A stretch of DNA of 30,989 nucleotides from a virus: IMG/VR virus record IMGVR_UViG_3300044972_000048, positions 1 through 30,989 of that record, one strand, 5' to 3'. A program made the position numbers and the translations under genes. Shown here piece after piece: positions 18,903 to 26,456 of this stretch (within the stretch, counting starts at the first letter, position 1; each line of letters opens with the position of its first letter). The notes under the pieces were generated by a model that saw only the letters and a program-made list of their open reading frames with translations, ran no database searches and was not told the DNA's origin.

Positions 18903-19529
18903 ATGGCAGCCCGTCAATATCGTTCAACCGTTGAGGCTAAGACTCTTAGCACAGGAATTAACAACAGTGTCACAAGTATGACACTTAACAGTGTAACAAC
19001 ACTACCATCTACATACCCATACACATTGGTTGTTGACCCAGATACTGCAAGTGAAGAAATTGTAACGGTTACCGCTAATGCTGGTGGTAGTGTACTAACA
19101 ATTACTCGTGCTCAAGATGGTACATCGGCACAGACACATGATGCTGGTGCTGTAGTTAAACACATGATTACCGCTCGTGACCTACAGGAACCACAAGACC
19201 ACATTGCTGCATCATCAGCAGTTCATGGTCTAACTGGTTCAGTTGTTGGTACATCAGATACACAGACACTAACCAACAAGACTATTGGATTAACTACTAA
19301 TACTCTTACTGGAACTATTGCTCAGTTTAACACCGCATTATCGGATGCTGACTTTGCAACTGCATCAGCACTTTCAACACACGAAGCAGATACAACAAGT
19401 ATTCATGGTATTACTGATACATCTAAATTAGCAAGGTTTGGAAGTGCTAGTGCAGGTAGAACTATATATGTTCAATCTTCAACACCTAGTGGAACTTTTG
19501 TTATTGGTGATATCTGGATTGATTACTAG
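18903..19529 (+). CDS. Tail fibre-type structural protein
   Basis: 208 residues, Thr/Ser/Ala-rich. It has a beta module (SMTLNSVTTLPSTYPYTLVV, EEIVTVTANAGGSVLTITRA) followed by TSAQTHDAGAVVKHMITARD. This is a common motif in phage fibre or minor tail proteins, where DAGA-VKH ends an entry domain. QTLTNKTIG and a C-terminal YVQSSTPSGTFVIGDIWIDY follow, also typical of fibre ends. Probably a virion-surface protein. AGGT lies before the start. Confidence 0.7.
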   Translation: MAARQYRSTVEAKTLSTGINNSVTSMTLNSVTTLPSTYPYTLVVDPDTASEEIVTVTANAGGSVLTITRAQDGTSAQTHDAGAVVKHMITARDLQEPQDHIAASSAVHGLTGSVVGTSDTQTLTNKTIGLTTNTLTGTIAQFNTALSDADFATASALSTHEADTTSIHGITDTSKLARFGSASAGRTIYVQSSTPSGTFVIGDIWIDY

Positions 19530-19537
19530 GAGTTATT

Positions 19538-20236
19538 ATGGCAGTACCTAGTGCTCCAACATTATCCGCAACTGTTATAAGTTCTTCACGAATTGATTTA
19601 TCATGGAGTGAACCATCTGCATTTCCTCCCATTGTACGTTATGAATTACAGGCTTCTTCAACAAGTTCTACAACAGGATTTTCTGAGATTTTTGATGGTA
19701 GCACTAGAAGTTATAGTTACACTGGACTTCCAAAATACGAACAATTTTGGTTTAGAGTTAGAGCAGTTAATTCTGATGGGGATGGTGCTTGGAGCGTTGT
19801 AAGAACTGCAACTACGCTTGCCACTGTTCCAGGTGTTCCCACTTCCTTTACTGCAACTCCTTCTACATCAAGCGTCTTTCTTGATTGGAATGCTCCAAGT
19901 GATACTGGTGGCATTGGTCTTGATGAGGCTACTGACTATGTGGTTAAACGTGGTGCAACAACACTTGGTTTTACTGGAAGTGGAACTTCATTTACAGATA
20001 CTGGATTGTCTCCTGTTACTGCATACTCATACACAGTTGCTGCCGTTAACTCTATTGGAACTGGGTCTACTGCATCTGTATCAACTACCACTACTGGTGG
20101 ATTTGTGCGTGTTTGGAACGGTACTAACTGGACTACATTAACTGGAATGCCACAAGTTTGGAACGGTACTAACTGGACAACGTTTGATGGTAAAGCACGT
20201 GTCTGGAATGGCACTGAATGGAAGTATGGAATTTAA
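19538..20236 (+). CDS. Two-domain fibronectin type III protein with WNGTxW repeats
   Basis: 232 residues. Two FN3 domains: about 4-93 (SAPTLSATVISSSRIDLSWS ... FWFRVRAVNSDGDGAWS) and 97-186 (VPGVPTSFTATPSTSSVFLD ... YSYTVAAVNSIGTGS). The C-terminus carries three copies of VWNGT(N/E)W, starting at residues 191, 206 and 221, exactly 15 apart. FN3 domains in phages are usually surface modules that may bind host glycans weakly. The aromatic repeat could be a small sugar-binding or oligomer tip (inference). A strong AGGAG precedes the start, and the stop shares a base with the next gene. Confidence 0.8.
   Translation: MAVPSAPTLSATVISSSRIDLSWSEPSAFPPIVRYELQASSTSSTTGFSEIFDGSTRSYSYTGLPKYEQFWFRVRAVNSDGDGAWSVVRTATTLATVPGVPTSFTATPSTSSVFLDWNAPSDTGGIGLDEATDYVVKRGATTLGFTGSGTSFTDTGLSPVTAYSYTVAAVNSIGTGSTASVSTTTTGGFVRVWNGTNWTTLTGMPQVWNGTNWTTFDGKARVWNGTEWKYGI
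20108..20230 (+). repeat. Three 45-base tandem units coding VWNGTxW
   Basis: Units begin at 20108, 20153 and 20198. The first two share an exact 23-base core (20111-20133 and 20156-20178). The third codes the same motif with several changed bases, so the array is old at one end and recently homogenised at the other. Confidence 0.8.
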
Positions 20237-22515
20237 TGACAGTTAATAATGACATTACGGAATCATCTAGCAGTTATACCTACAAAACGGCACCAGTAAC
20301 AGCAGTATCTGGTAATGGAACAACTATAACCTACACTGCAGCAAATACTTTTAGTGCTGGAGATGTTATTGATGTTACTGGTTCAGACATATCTGGATAC
20401 AATGTAACTGATGCAACTGTAGTCACCGCTAGTGCCACACAGTTCACTGTGACTAACTCTGCTACTGGTACTAACACTTCAACTAATGTTATTGCATTTA
20501 CTGCATCTTCTGTTACCCCAAACATTGATGCGGTAGTTGATTTAAGTTACACGTCTAGTGGAACAAACTTTGACCTAACAGATGTTGCTTATGATGTTTC
20601 CTTTGACAACGTGCCATTCATCTTAAAGGTTGATAACCAAAACCCTTACCGCCGTGAGACTGCTCAGTACAAGAAGGACCAGTTTGACAACAGTGCCGAA
20701 CCAGGTGAGCAATCGCTTACTGGTTGGTGGGTGCGTTCACAAACCTCTTGGCACAACGGTGCTGGTATTGAGTTCTACGAACCAGGTTCTGACTACGAAC
20801 ATGTAAGCCATAGGTTCTATGACTCTCGTGGTATTGATGTGTGGACTGTTGGTGAACTACGTTTACACAAAAAGGTATTTCATGCTTACTCCAGTGAATC
20901 AGGTGCAGGAAATATAAACGCTGCTACTGGTAATGATGGAACTAATGATGTTCTTATATCTGGTGATGCTAAAGGAATCTTGAGGAAGGTTACTCTTAGT
21001 GGCAACAGTAGTGCAACCACAGCAAACTATGTAGTACCTGCTGGTTCATATCCAGACGGTCATAGTGGAACTGACTTTCCATTTTACTCAGTAACAACTG
21101 ATGGTAACACTTACTATGCTGCATGTTCACGTTGTATCCACAAGGGTACCATTGGAACCCTAGCATCTGATGATGTTTTCTTTAAGCATAGCACAACCAG
21201 TAACGCTAATATTTTAGTCAAGTATGCAAAGGGTAATGTCTTTGTTGGAACGGGTAGAACTTTTGGTTTACTTCCCACTACTATAACAACTCACACACAT
21301 ACCACTGGTGCGGTTGATACGTTTACCAACTCAATGAACCATATCAATACCAGTTGGAACTGGGTTGATGCCGCTGGTTCGCCTGGTCCATTGTTCTTTG
21401 CTGGTAACGGTGGCAACAATGGTGAAATTTGGTCAGCAACCATTGACCCAAATGAATCACCAGCAACGAGCGCCATTAACCTAGCAGGTGCAACCATGGT
21501 CATCTCGTTGCCAGATGGTGAACTTGTTAAGGCTATACATTACTACCTTGGGTTCCTAGTTATTGGAACCACAAAGGGTGTACGTGTTTGTCCAGTAGAC
21601 GGTAATGGTAATCCAGTTCTTGGTCCACTACTTGTTGAGACAAGTTACCCAGTAAATGGTTTTGCTGAACGTGGCACATACCTTTATGCTGCAACTAAAG
21701 TTCTTGATGGTGCGGATACCAACGGTATTTTAATTCGCATTGACTTGTCGCAACAGTTTAATGATGGAACATTTGCATACGCCTATGACCTTGAGTATGA
21801 ATCATCTTTAGATGGTGACAGTTCTGATTGCACTGAAGTGTACGATATAAATAACCGTTTAGTAATGGTGATTCAAGAAGAAAGCGACATCACAAAAGGT
21901 GAGTTGCAAGTAGAACACACCACTGATTACCGTACCTCTGGCTGGTTACAGACAGGAAGAATCCGTTACTCCACTGTTGAGCCTAAGTTCTTTAAGTACT
22001 TACAAACTCGTGGCTTAGCATCAACTGGTGACAGCATTGCAGTTCAAACTATTGACTATGCTGGCAATGAGTACGACATCATCACATTAGATGCCATATC
22101 TTTAGGTCAGAATGTTGGACTATCACAACCTGTTGGTGGTCAAGAGTTTATCTCTATTAAGTACACACTTAACAATGGCTCACCCATAACAGACTACCCA
22201 ATCTTACAGTCATATCAGTTGAAGTCTATTCCTGGTGTACCTCGTCAGAGAATGTACCAGTACCCACTGTCATGCTTTGACATTGAAATGGATAAGTACA
22301 ACTCACAGTTCGGCTACAAGGGTAGAGCCTATGATGTTGTTCAAACTTTAGAGGAACTTGAAATTACTGGTGACTTTGTAACGATAAAAGATTACCGCAC
22401 AGAGGAATCATTCCAAGGTGTAATTGAAGAGGTTCGTTTCACTAACGAATCTTCCCCAGATAAAGACAGCAATGGCTTTGGTGGTCTATTGCTAGTAACA
22501 GTTAGGAAACTATAA
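20236..22515 (+). CDS. Tail nozzle/beta-propeller-like tail protein
   Basis: 759 residues from the ATG that overlaps the preceding stop (TAATG); the open frame extends six codons upstream but those lie inside the FN3 gene. The N-terminal 100 residues are a Thr/Ser/Val-rich beta module (TYTAANTFSAGDVIDVTGSD). Next comes an RRETAQYKKDQFDNSAEPGE segment with LTGWWVRSQTSWHNGAG, seen from memory in phages of this type. The large middle and end are beta-rich with repeated short strands, as in propeller-like podovirus nozzle proteins. The C-terminal 100 residues (YKGRAYDVVQTLEELEIT) look like a final beta domain. It is the last structural gene before lysis. A fibre protein is the alternative. Confidence 0.65.
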   Translation: MTVNNDITESSSSYTYKTAPVTAVSGNGTTITYTAANTFSAGDVIDVTGSDISGYNVTDATVVTASATQFTVTNSATGTNTSTNVIAFTASSVTPNIDAVVDLSYTSSGTNFDLTDVAYDVSFDNVPFILKVDNQNPYRRETAQYKKDQFDNSAEPGEQSLTGWWVRSQTSWHNGAGIEFYEPGSDYEHVSHRFYDSRGIDVWTVGELRLHKKVFHAYSSESGAGNINAATGNDGTNDVLISGDAKGILRKVTLSGNSSATTANYVVPAGSYPDGHSGTDFPFYSVTTDGNTYYAACSRCIHKGTIGTLASDDVFFKHSTTSNANILVKYAKGNVFVGTGRTFGLLPTTITTHTHTTGAVDTFTNSMNHINTSWNWVDAAGSPGPLFFAGNGGNNGEIWSATIDPNESPATSAINLAGATMVISLPDGELVKAIHYYLGFLVIGTTKGVRVCPVDGNGNPVLGPLLVETSYPVNGFAERGTYLYAATKVLDGADTNGILIRIDLSQQFNDGTFAYAYDLEYESSLDGDSSDCTEVYDINNRLVMVIQEESDITKGELQVEHTTDYRTSGWLQTGRIRYSTVEPKFFKYLQTRGLASTGDSIAVQTIDYAGNEYDIITLDAISLGQNVGLSQPVGGQEFISIKYTLNNGSPITDYPILQSYQLKSIPGVPRQRMYQYPLSCFDIEMDKYNSQFGYKGRAYDVVQTLEELEITGDFVTIKDYRTEESFQGVIEEVRFTNESSPDKDSNGFGGLLLVTVRKL

Positions 22516-22764
22516 ATGAGCAAAAAGCAAGTTAAAGATATCTCTGGTCGCATGGTGGCTGTAGTCATTGCATCCGTCATGGGTACCCTTGGTGCTGGTG
22601 CAATACTAGGCATTGACACTTGGAAGTCTGCTGCCCTAGCAGCAATCATGGGTGTTGCAGTTGTATCTGAATCTCTAGCACGTGGGTTCCTAACTGATGG
22701 CAAACTTGACCAAAAAGAAATTGACGATGCGTTCGCTAAGGCAAACGAGAAGAAGTCTAAGTAA
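22516..22764 (+). CDS. Holin candidate (two hydrophobic segments)
   Basis: 82 residues: a short charged start (KKQVKDISGR), a hydrophobic segment about 13-33 (MVAVVIASVMGTLGAGAILG), a second about 37-53 (KSAALAAIMGVAVVSES), then a charged tail (DGKLDQKEIDDAFAKANEKK). Size, topology and location just upstream of the endopeptidase fit a holin, the protein that opens the membrane at lysis. I recall close relatives in actinobacterial phages. TAGGAAAC precedes the start. Confidence 0.75.
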   Translation: MSKKQVKDISGRMVAVVIASVMGTLGAGAILGIDTWKSAALAAIMGVAVVSESLARGFLTDGKLDQKEIDDAFAKANEKKSK

Positions 22765-22767
22765 TAA

Positions 22768-23700
22768 TTGAAAAGGAAACTCCGCTTAGGGATTGTTTCT
22801 TTTATTGTAGGTTCGTTCATGGTGTTTACACCAACCAATGCGTTTGCTGAACAGGCTCTTGCTGAGGTTACATGTGCTAAAGGTGACGGAACAGAACAAA
22901 CATTTTCTATTGGCTGGGATAACAGTAATAGTTTCTTTGATGGTAAGGGCGAGATACCTCGCCTCTACTGTGAAGGTGGATTTGCACAACCTTACAATTT
23001 CTATGTAAGAGATAACCTACCTTTAGATTCTCCACTACGTTGGTACAATGGTGTAGTCCCGTTACCTACGCCTAGCCCTGAACCAGTCGTAAGCGTTGAA
23101 CCAACGCCAGTAGTAACACAGACTCCAGAGCCTGAACCTACTGCAAGTGTTGAACCAACTCTGGACCCAGAGCCAACGCCAATACCTGAACCTACTCAAA
23201 CTGAATCACCTTCTCCAGAACCTACAGTAGAACCTAGTCCAACTCCAACAGTTGAACCTACAATGGAACCAAGTCCCACCCCTATAGTAACGCCAGACGT
23301 TACCCCTGTCGCTGAGCCTACACCATCCCCTTCCCAGGAGAGTGTCGTACCAGTACCAGTAGAGCCAACTCCAGAAGTTGTACAAGAATCTGTACAAGTT
23401 GAGCCTACCCCTTCCCCTAGTCCTACGATAGAATTAGCCCCAGAAATAACCCCAGAACCACAGCCTACAATGGCTGTTCCTGCCCCTGTAAGCCCCGTAG
23501 ACGAGTTTTTAGCAGAGATTAGTATAGAACTACCCTCTTACCTAGAAAACGTACCTGGTGCCGTACAGGTTGCAAAGGCTGCTGAGGCAATCATGGCTAT
23601 TGGTAGTGACATGACACCTGAACAAAGAGAAGAATCTCAGGGTGTTGTGGTTGCTGCCGTTATCGTAGGTCAGTTAGCCCAAGTCAGGAGACTTAAGTAG
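22768..23700 (+). CDS. Secreted Pro/Thr/Glu-rich protein in the lysis block
   Basis: 310 residues from a TTG start, chosen because it gives a complete signal peptide: KRKLR, a hydrophobic core (LGIVSFIVGSFMVF), then AFA before Glu28 as a likely signal-peptidase site. Residues 28-98 are a small domain with two cysteines (C36, C68) that may pair outside the cell. Residues about 99-258 are a rigid Pro-rich rod (PTPSPEP, VEPTP, EPSPTP units). The last 50 residues are helical with a hydrophobic stretch (VVVAAVIVGQLAQV) and a basic RRLK end. It may span the cell wall. It could assist lysis, as spanins do, or alter the surface to block other phages. The role is inferred only from location. Confidence 0.75.
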   Translation: MKRKLRLGIVSFIVGSFMVFTPTNAFAEQALAEVTCAKGDGTEQTFSIGWDNSNSFFDGKGEIPRLYCEGGFAQPYNFYVRDNLPLDSPLRWYNGVVPLPTPSPEPVVSVEPTPVVTQTPEPEPTASVEPTLDPEPTPIPEPTQTESPSPEPTVEPSPTPTVEPTMEPSPTPIVTPDVTPVAEPTPSPSQESVVPVPVEPTPEVVQESVQVEPTPSPSPTIELAPEITPEPQPTMAVPAPVSPVDEFLAEISIELPSYLENVPGAVQVAKAAEAIMAIGSDMTPEQREESQGVVVAAVIVGQLAQVRRLK

Positions 23701-23883
23701 TTGTTTAACAGGCTAAAGAAATACTTGAAAGAAATCACAGCAGAGACATACACCCTAGTCGGTCTCAGCATTGCTTACTTCACGTTAGACGGCAGTGCCA
23801 AGAAGGTAACAGGAATACTTATAGTATCTGGTTTCCTTGTATGGTTAGTAACAATACCCCTAAGAGAAGAGGATGAAGACTAA
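23701..23883 (+). CDS. Small membrane protein, second holin/antiholin candidate
   Basis: 60 residues from a TTG directly after the previous TAG, with AGGAG about ten bases upstream. A basic N-terminus (FNRLKKYLKE) is followed by two hydrophobic stretches about 16-29 and 36-53 (KVTGILIVSGFLVWLVTIPL) and an acidic tail (REEDED). It overlaps the endopeptidase ATG by one base. Small two-segment proteins beside an endolysin are usually holins or antiholins. Confidence 0.7.
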   Translation: MFNRLKKYLKEITAETYTLVGLSIAYFTLDGSAKKVTGILIVSGFLVWLVTIPLREEDED

Positions 23884-24287
23884 TGGCTTCACCAATGCAA
23901 GATAAAAAGTATAAGGTCACGACACCCTTCGGTGTCAAGGGACGTATGTGGTCCTCTGGACGCCACGAAGGAGTGGACTACGCAGCACCAGTAGGTGCAA
24001 TCGTTGTTGCTCCATGCGATGGCAAGGTTGTAAAGGTAGGTCAGGTATGGGGTGCTGCTTTTGGAAAGCATTCGGTATTGATGAAGGTTGAAGGTGGACA
24101 CCTTCTCTTTGCTCACCTATCCTCATTTAAGGTCAAGGTTGGACAAATGCTTAAGGCTGGAGATTTCATCGGTAAGGTTGGGAAAGAAGGCAATGTCACA
24201 GGTCCCCATCTTCATATGGAACTACAGGCAGGACCAGGCTGGAAGCGTGGCGGTGGCTTAGACCCTGCAAAGGTTATCGCATCATGA
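23883..24287 (+). CDS. M23-family (LytM-like) zinc metallopeptidase, endolysin candidate
   Basis: 134 residues covering one M23 domain with the zinc ligands H28-x3-D32 (GRHEGVDYAAP) and H109-x-H111 (GPHLHME), plus the catalytic-site H78 (LLFAHLS). M23 enzymes cut peptide bonds in peptidoglycan cross-bridges. No signal peptide or wall-binding domain is present, so it would need the nearby holin for release. The position after two small membrane genes makes it the likely lysis enzyme; a virion role in cell entry is less likely. ATGA overlap with the next gene. Confidence 0.9.
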   Translation: MASPMQDKKYKVTTPFGVKGRMWSSGRHEGVDYAAPVGAIVVAPCDGKVVKVGQVWGAAFGKHSVLMKVEGGHLLFAHLSSFKVKVGQMLKAGDFIGKVGKEGNVTGPHLHMELQAGPGWKRGGGLDPAKVIAS

Positions 24288-24676
24288 GTGACATTTTATT
24301 CAAAGATGATTCAGGTAAAGCAAAGCAAACCATTAAGCCTAAGACTTGGACTTACGTAAAGTTTCAAAACAAAGACAAGTTCGTAGTTCCTGAAAATGGT
24401 ACATGGCAGTGGACTGTAGTTCTACGTGTTGAGTACCCAAAGGGTGCTGGAGATGTACTACGTGGTCGGTTATGCCGTTATCCAGGAACAGATAAACTAG
24501 ATGAGACTGGTCACGATGACAAGAACACATCAGGTTGGGCTGGAGAAACTTACCATTCGCATTGGACTCATACCATTAGTTGTAATCCTAAGATGCCTAT
24601 TGGTTTTTGGGTATGGCATAATGGTACTGCACCTATAGTACTTGATGGTCGCCAGATTAAGGCTAAGAAAGTATAA
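24284..24676 (+). CDS. Beta-rich protein after the lysin, unknown
   Basis: 130 residues, rich in Trp, Tyr, His and Lys and in alternating strands (TWTYVKFQNKDKFVVPENGT, TWQWTVVLRVEY, MPIGFWVWHNGTAPIVLDGR). A jelly-roll or carbohydrate-binding fold is possible, but no family was recognised. It overlaps the endopeptidase by ATGA and is the last plus-strand gene before the bidirectional terminator. It could be a wall-binding partner of the single-domain endopeptidase (inference). Confidence 0.65.
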   Translation: MSDILFKDDSGKAKQTIKPKTWTYVKFQNKDKFVVPENGTWQWTVVLRVEYPKGAGDVLRGRLCRYPGTDKLDETGHDDKNTSGWAGETYHSHWTHTISCNPKMPIGFWVWHNGTAPIVLDGRQIKAKKV

Positions 24677-24693
24677 GTTATACATAAAAATTT

Positions 24694-24735
24694 CCCCCTT
24701 GGTAGTTTAAACGCTACCTTGGGGGTTATTTTTTG
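24694..24735. terminator. Bidirectional intrinsic terminator between convergent arms
   Basis: CCCCC-TT-GGTAG (24694-24705) pairs with CTACC-TT-GGGGG (24714-24725): two 5-bp stems separated by a TT/TT bulge, loop TTTAAACG. On the plus side it is followed by TTATTTTTTG. On the minus side it is followed by TTTTT read from AAAAATTT at 24686-24693. It therefore can stop transcription from both sides, the plus-strand lysis genes and the minus-strand replication operon. Confidence 0.85.
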
Positions 24736-24750
24736 TGTCTAAATTTAGTG

Positions 24751-24870
24751 CTAAATTTTGTGCTGACAGTAGCAACCTATGTAGTTGCACTTAGCATGGA
24801 GCATGGCAGATACCTGAGCCATGTCTATCTTGCTTGCATCTCCTGCATCACGACAGTTCTTGCATATCAT
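24751..24870 (-). CDS. 39-aa zinc-type microprotein (CxxC...CxCQH)
   Basis: It codes a 39-residue peptide with C3, C6, C28, C33, C35 and H37 (ICKNCRDAGDASK at the start, CNYIGCYCQHK at the end), suited to bind one zinc. I recall actinobacterial phage peptides beginning MICxxCRxGGD and ending CxCQH, which strongly supports it. AAGG lies about ten bases upstream on the minus strand. It is the last gene of the minus-strand operon, before the shared terminator. Function unknown. Confidence 0.7.
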   Translation of the reverse strand: MICKNCRDAGDASKIDMAQVSAMLHAKCNYIGCYCQHKI

Positions 24871-24872
24871 TA

Positions 24873-24944
24873 CTACCACACCCTTATTGCCACAACGCAA
24901 GGGTCTCCACCCTCGTCAAACTCTTCTAGTTCTTCTTCTGTCAT
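24873..24944 (-). CDS. Possible 23-aa acidic peptide
   Basis: A short open frame between the sigma-like gene and the zinc microprotein, ending two bases before the latter's ATG. The start is strongly acidic (TEEELEEFDEGGD). There is no clear ribosome site. It may be only a leader that carries ribosomes to the next gene. Confidence 0.3.
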   Translation of the reverse strand: MTEEELEEFDEGGDPCVVAIRVW

Positions 24945-24978
24945 ATTTAACCACTCGTGGGTACTGCACGTAGGTGCA

Positions 24979-25713
24979 CTAACCCACTTGCGGTTCATCC
25001 CGAAGTTCAACCACATCCAAAACATCTTGCTCTTCATTTATTACCTCCTCGTTATCATCATCCCTGTATGGTGGGAAACCACCAAGGTTTCTTACTATTT
25101 TATTCAATGCACGATTGGCAGCCATAGCCGTAGCCTTAGCAGTTGGTCGTTCACTGTTTGTATCCTCATGTAACTGTGTTGAGTCTACATCCTGAGCATA
25201 GAACAAGAACACAAGGTTCTGTTCAACCTCATCTAGTTTACCAAAGGCATCACGAATGTCTGCACCATAAGCCATCCAGTCACCAGACTCTGATGGAGCC
25301 TTGGTGCTACGACCCATGTTAGTCATTGCTGTTTCTAGTTTCTCCCAGTTGTCCGTAAGGACACCAGGAATAAGCATCTTAACAAAGTCTTTGCTGTACC
25401 AGAAGTTATCTGTTGCGTTGTAGCCCTCGGCTACTGCCTTCTCCTTGACACAGTAATCAAGAGCAGCGTTACGTAGGGACTTAGCAATCAACTTGTCACA
25501 GGACTTCTCGTCCTGCTCCAACTTCCACCTAGCAATGTTGTTAGGGTGCTCAGCAAACCATAACCATAGTTCTTGTTCAATGTCTGCACGTTCCACCATC
25601 TGGTACTTGTTACGGTACTCACTGGCAATCTGTTGCACCATGTCGTAGTAGTCGTTGACTTGCTGTTCTTGTAATCTTTGGATGCGACTAGCATCCTCTA
25701 CTTGGTTACACAC
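24979..25713 (-). CDS. Divergent sigma-70-like transcription factor
   Basis: 244 residues from a GTG that overlaps the phosphoesterase stop. Residues 30-95 resemble sigma region 2 (IASEYRNKYQMVERADIEQE with LWLWF, and later IAKSLRNAALDYCVKEKA). Residues about 165-225 resemble region 4 (FGKLDEVEQNLVFLFYAQDV, then a helix ending AANRALNKIVRNLGG). The tail is acidic. Such a factor would direct host RNA polymerase to phage promoters, probably for the convergent late genes (inference). The helix-turn-helix is weak, so another DNA-binding role is possible. Moderate confidence. Confidence 0.55.
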   Translation of the reverse strand: MCNQVEDASRIQRLQEQQVNDYYDMVQQIASEYRNKYQMVERADIEQELWLWFAEHPNNIARWKLEQDEKSCDKLIAKSLRNAALDYCVKEKAVAEGYNATDNFWYSKDFVKMLIPGVLTDNWEKLETAMTNMGRSTKAPSESGDWMAYGADIRDAFGKLDEVEQNLVFLFYAQDVDSTQLHEDTNSERPTAKATAMAANRALNKIVRNLGGFPPYRDDDNEEVINEEQDVLDVVELRDEPQVG

Positions 25714-26456
25714 TATTTACCCCAAACCTTTCCATCAACAACGAACGTTCCGTCCTTGTGGATAGGAATAAGTTTAGGTGTAACCTTTTGACCATCAATG
25801 TATAGCACACCGATAGCCTGTTGCCAGTTGGCGATGCCACCCTTTAGGTATGATGCTTTCTTCTGGTCCATTAGGTTACCTACCTCTAGTCCCCAGATGG
25901 TACGGGTGGATACACCTGATACGGATTCGGTGTAGTGCAATAGCCCTGCTCTATGTGTATGACCACATACCACGGACATGCCAGTCTTCTTAGCCAAACC
26001 AAGGGCTGTCTGCCCACCAGTTTGATTCACAGAACCTTCATCGCCATGTAAGAGCAGCCACTTAGGTGCAACTTCCCACGGTTTCTTGTGGTAAGTAATG
26101 CCTAAATCTTTTAGCCGAAGGAAGTTCTCTAATTCAAACTCAGGGGCACCAAGTAGACCAGGTGCTCGCTTCATAATTGTGTTGTATAAACGGTCAGTGT
26201 GATTACTACGTGTCATGTGTGTAACCTGTAAGTCTTCTAGTACCTGAACAGTTGCGTCACGGTCACGACCAATGCTACGTTCGTACTCCATTGGTGTACC
26301 CATAGACCAGCGACTGATAGTCTGCATGTCCATCTCGTCACCAACAGATACCACGTCATCAGGTTTAAACGCCTTAATGAACTTGGCTACGTTAGCAACA
26401 GCACGCTTGTCATGGTATGGAACTTGCAGGTCACTTACAATTACTTTAACTTTCAT
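25713..26456 (-). CDS. Calcineurin-like metallophosphoesterase
   Basis: 247 residues with the ordered metal motifs of the family: D9-L-Q11 (usually DxH), GDEMD at 39-43, SNHTD at 84-88 (usually GNHE), LLLHGDE with H137, and CGHTHRAG with H166 and H168. It hydrolyses a phosphoester; the substrate (nucleotide, nucleic acid or protein) cannot be read. The Gln in motif one and Ser in motif three are departures. The gene overlaps the upstream Nmad1-like gene by 11 bases, suggesting joint work in nucleotide metabolism. Confidence 0.85.
   Translation of the reverse strand: MKVKVIVSDLQVPYHDKRAVANVAKFIKAFKPDDVVSVGDEMDMQTISRWSMGTPMEYERSIGRDRDATVQVLEDLQVTHMTRSNHTDRLYNTIMKRAPGLLGAPEFELENFLRLKDLGITYHKKPWEVAPKWLLLHGDEGSVNQTGGQTALGLAKKTGMSVVCGHTHRAGLLHYTESVSGVSTRTIWGLEVGNLMDQKKASYLKGGIANWQQAIGVLYIDGQKVTPKLIPIHKDGTFVVDGKVWGK

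Noticed and set aside
24733-25173. Plus-strand frame of 146 codons coding a hydrophobic protein after the terminator
   Set aside because: It lies opposite the zinc microprotein and the sigma-like gene, has no ribosome site after the terminator, and its hydrophobic composition follows from the antisense of charged codons.
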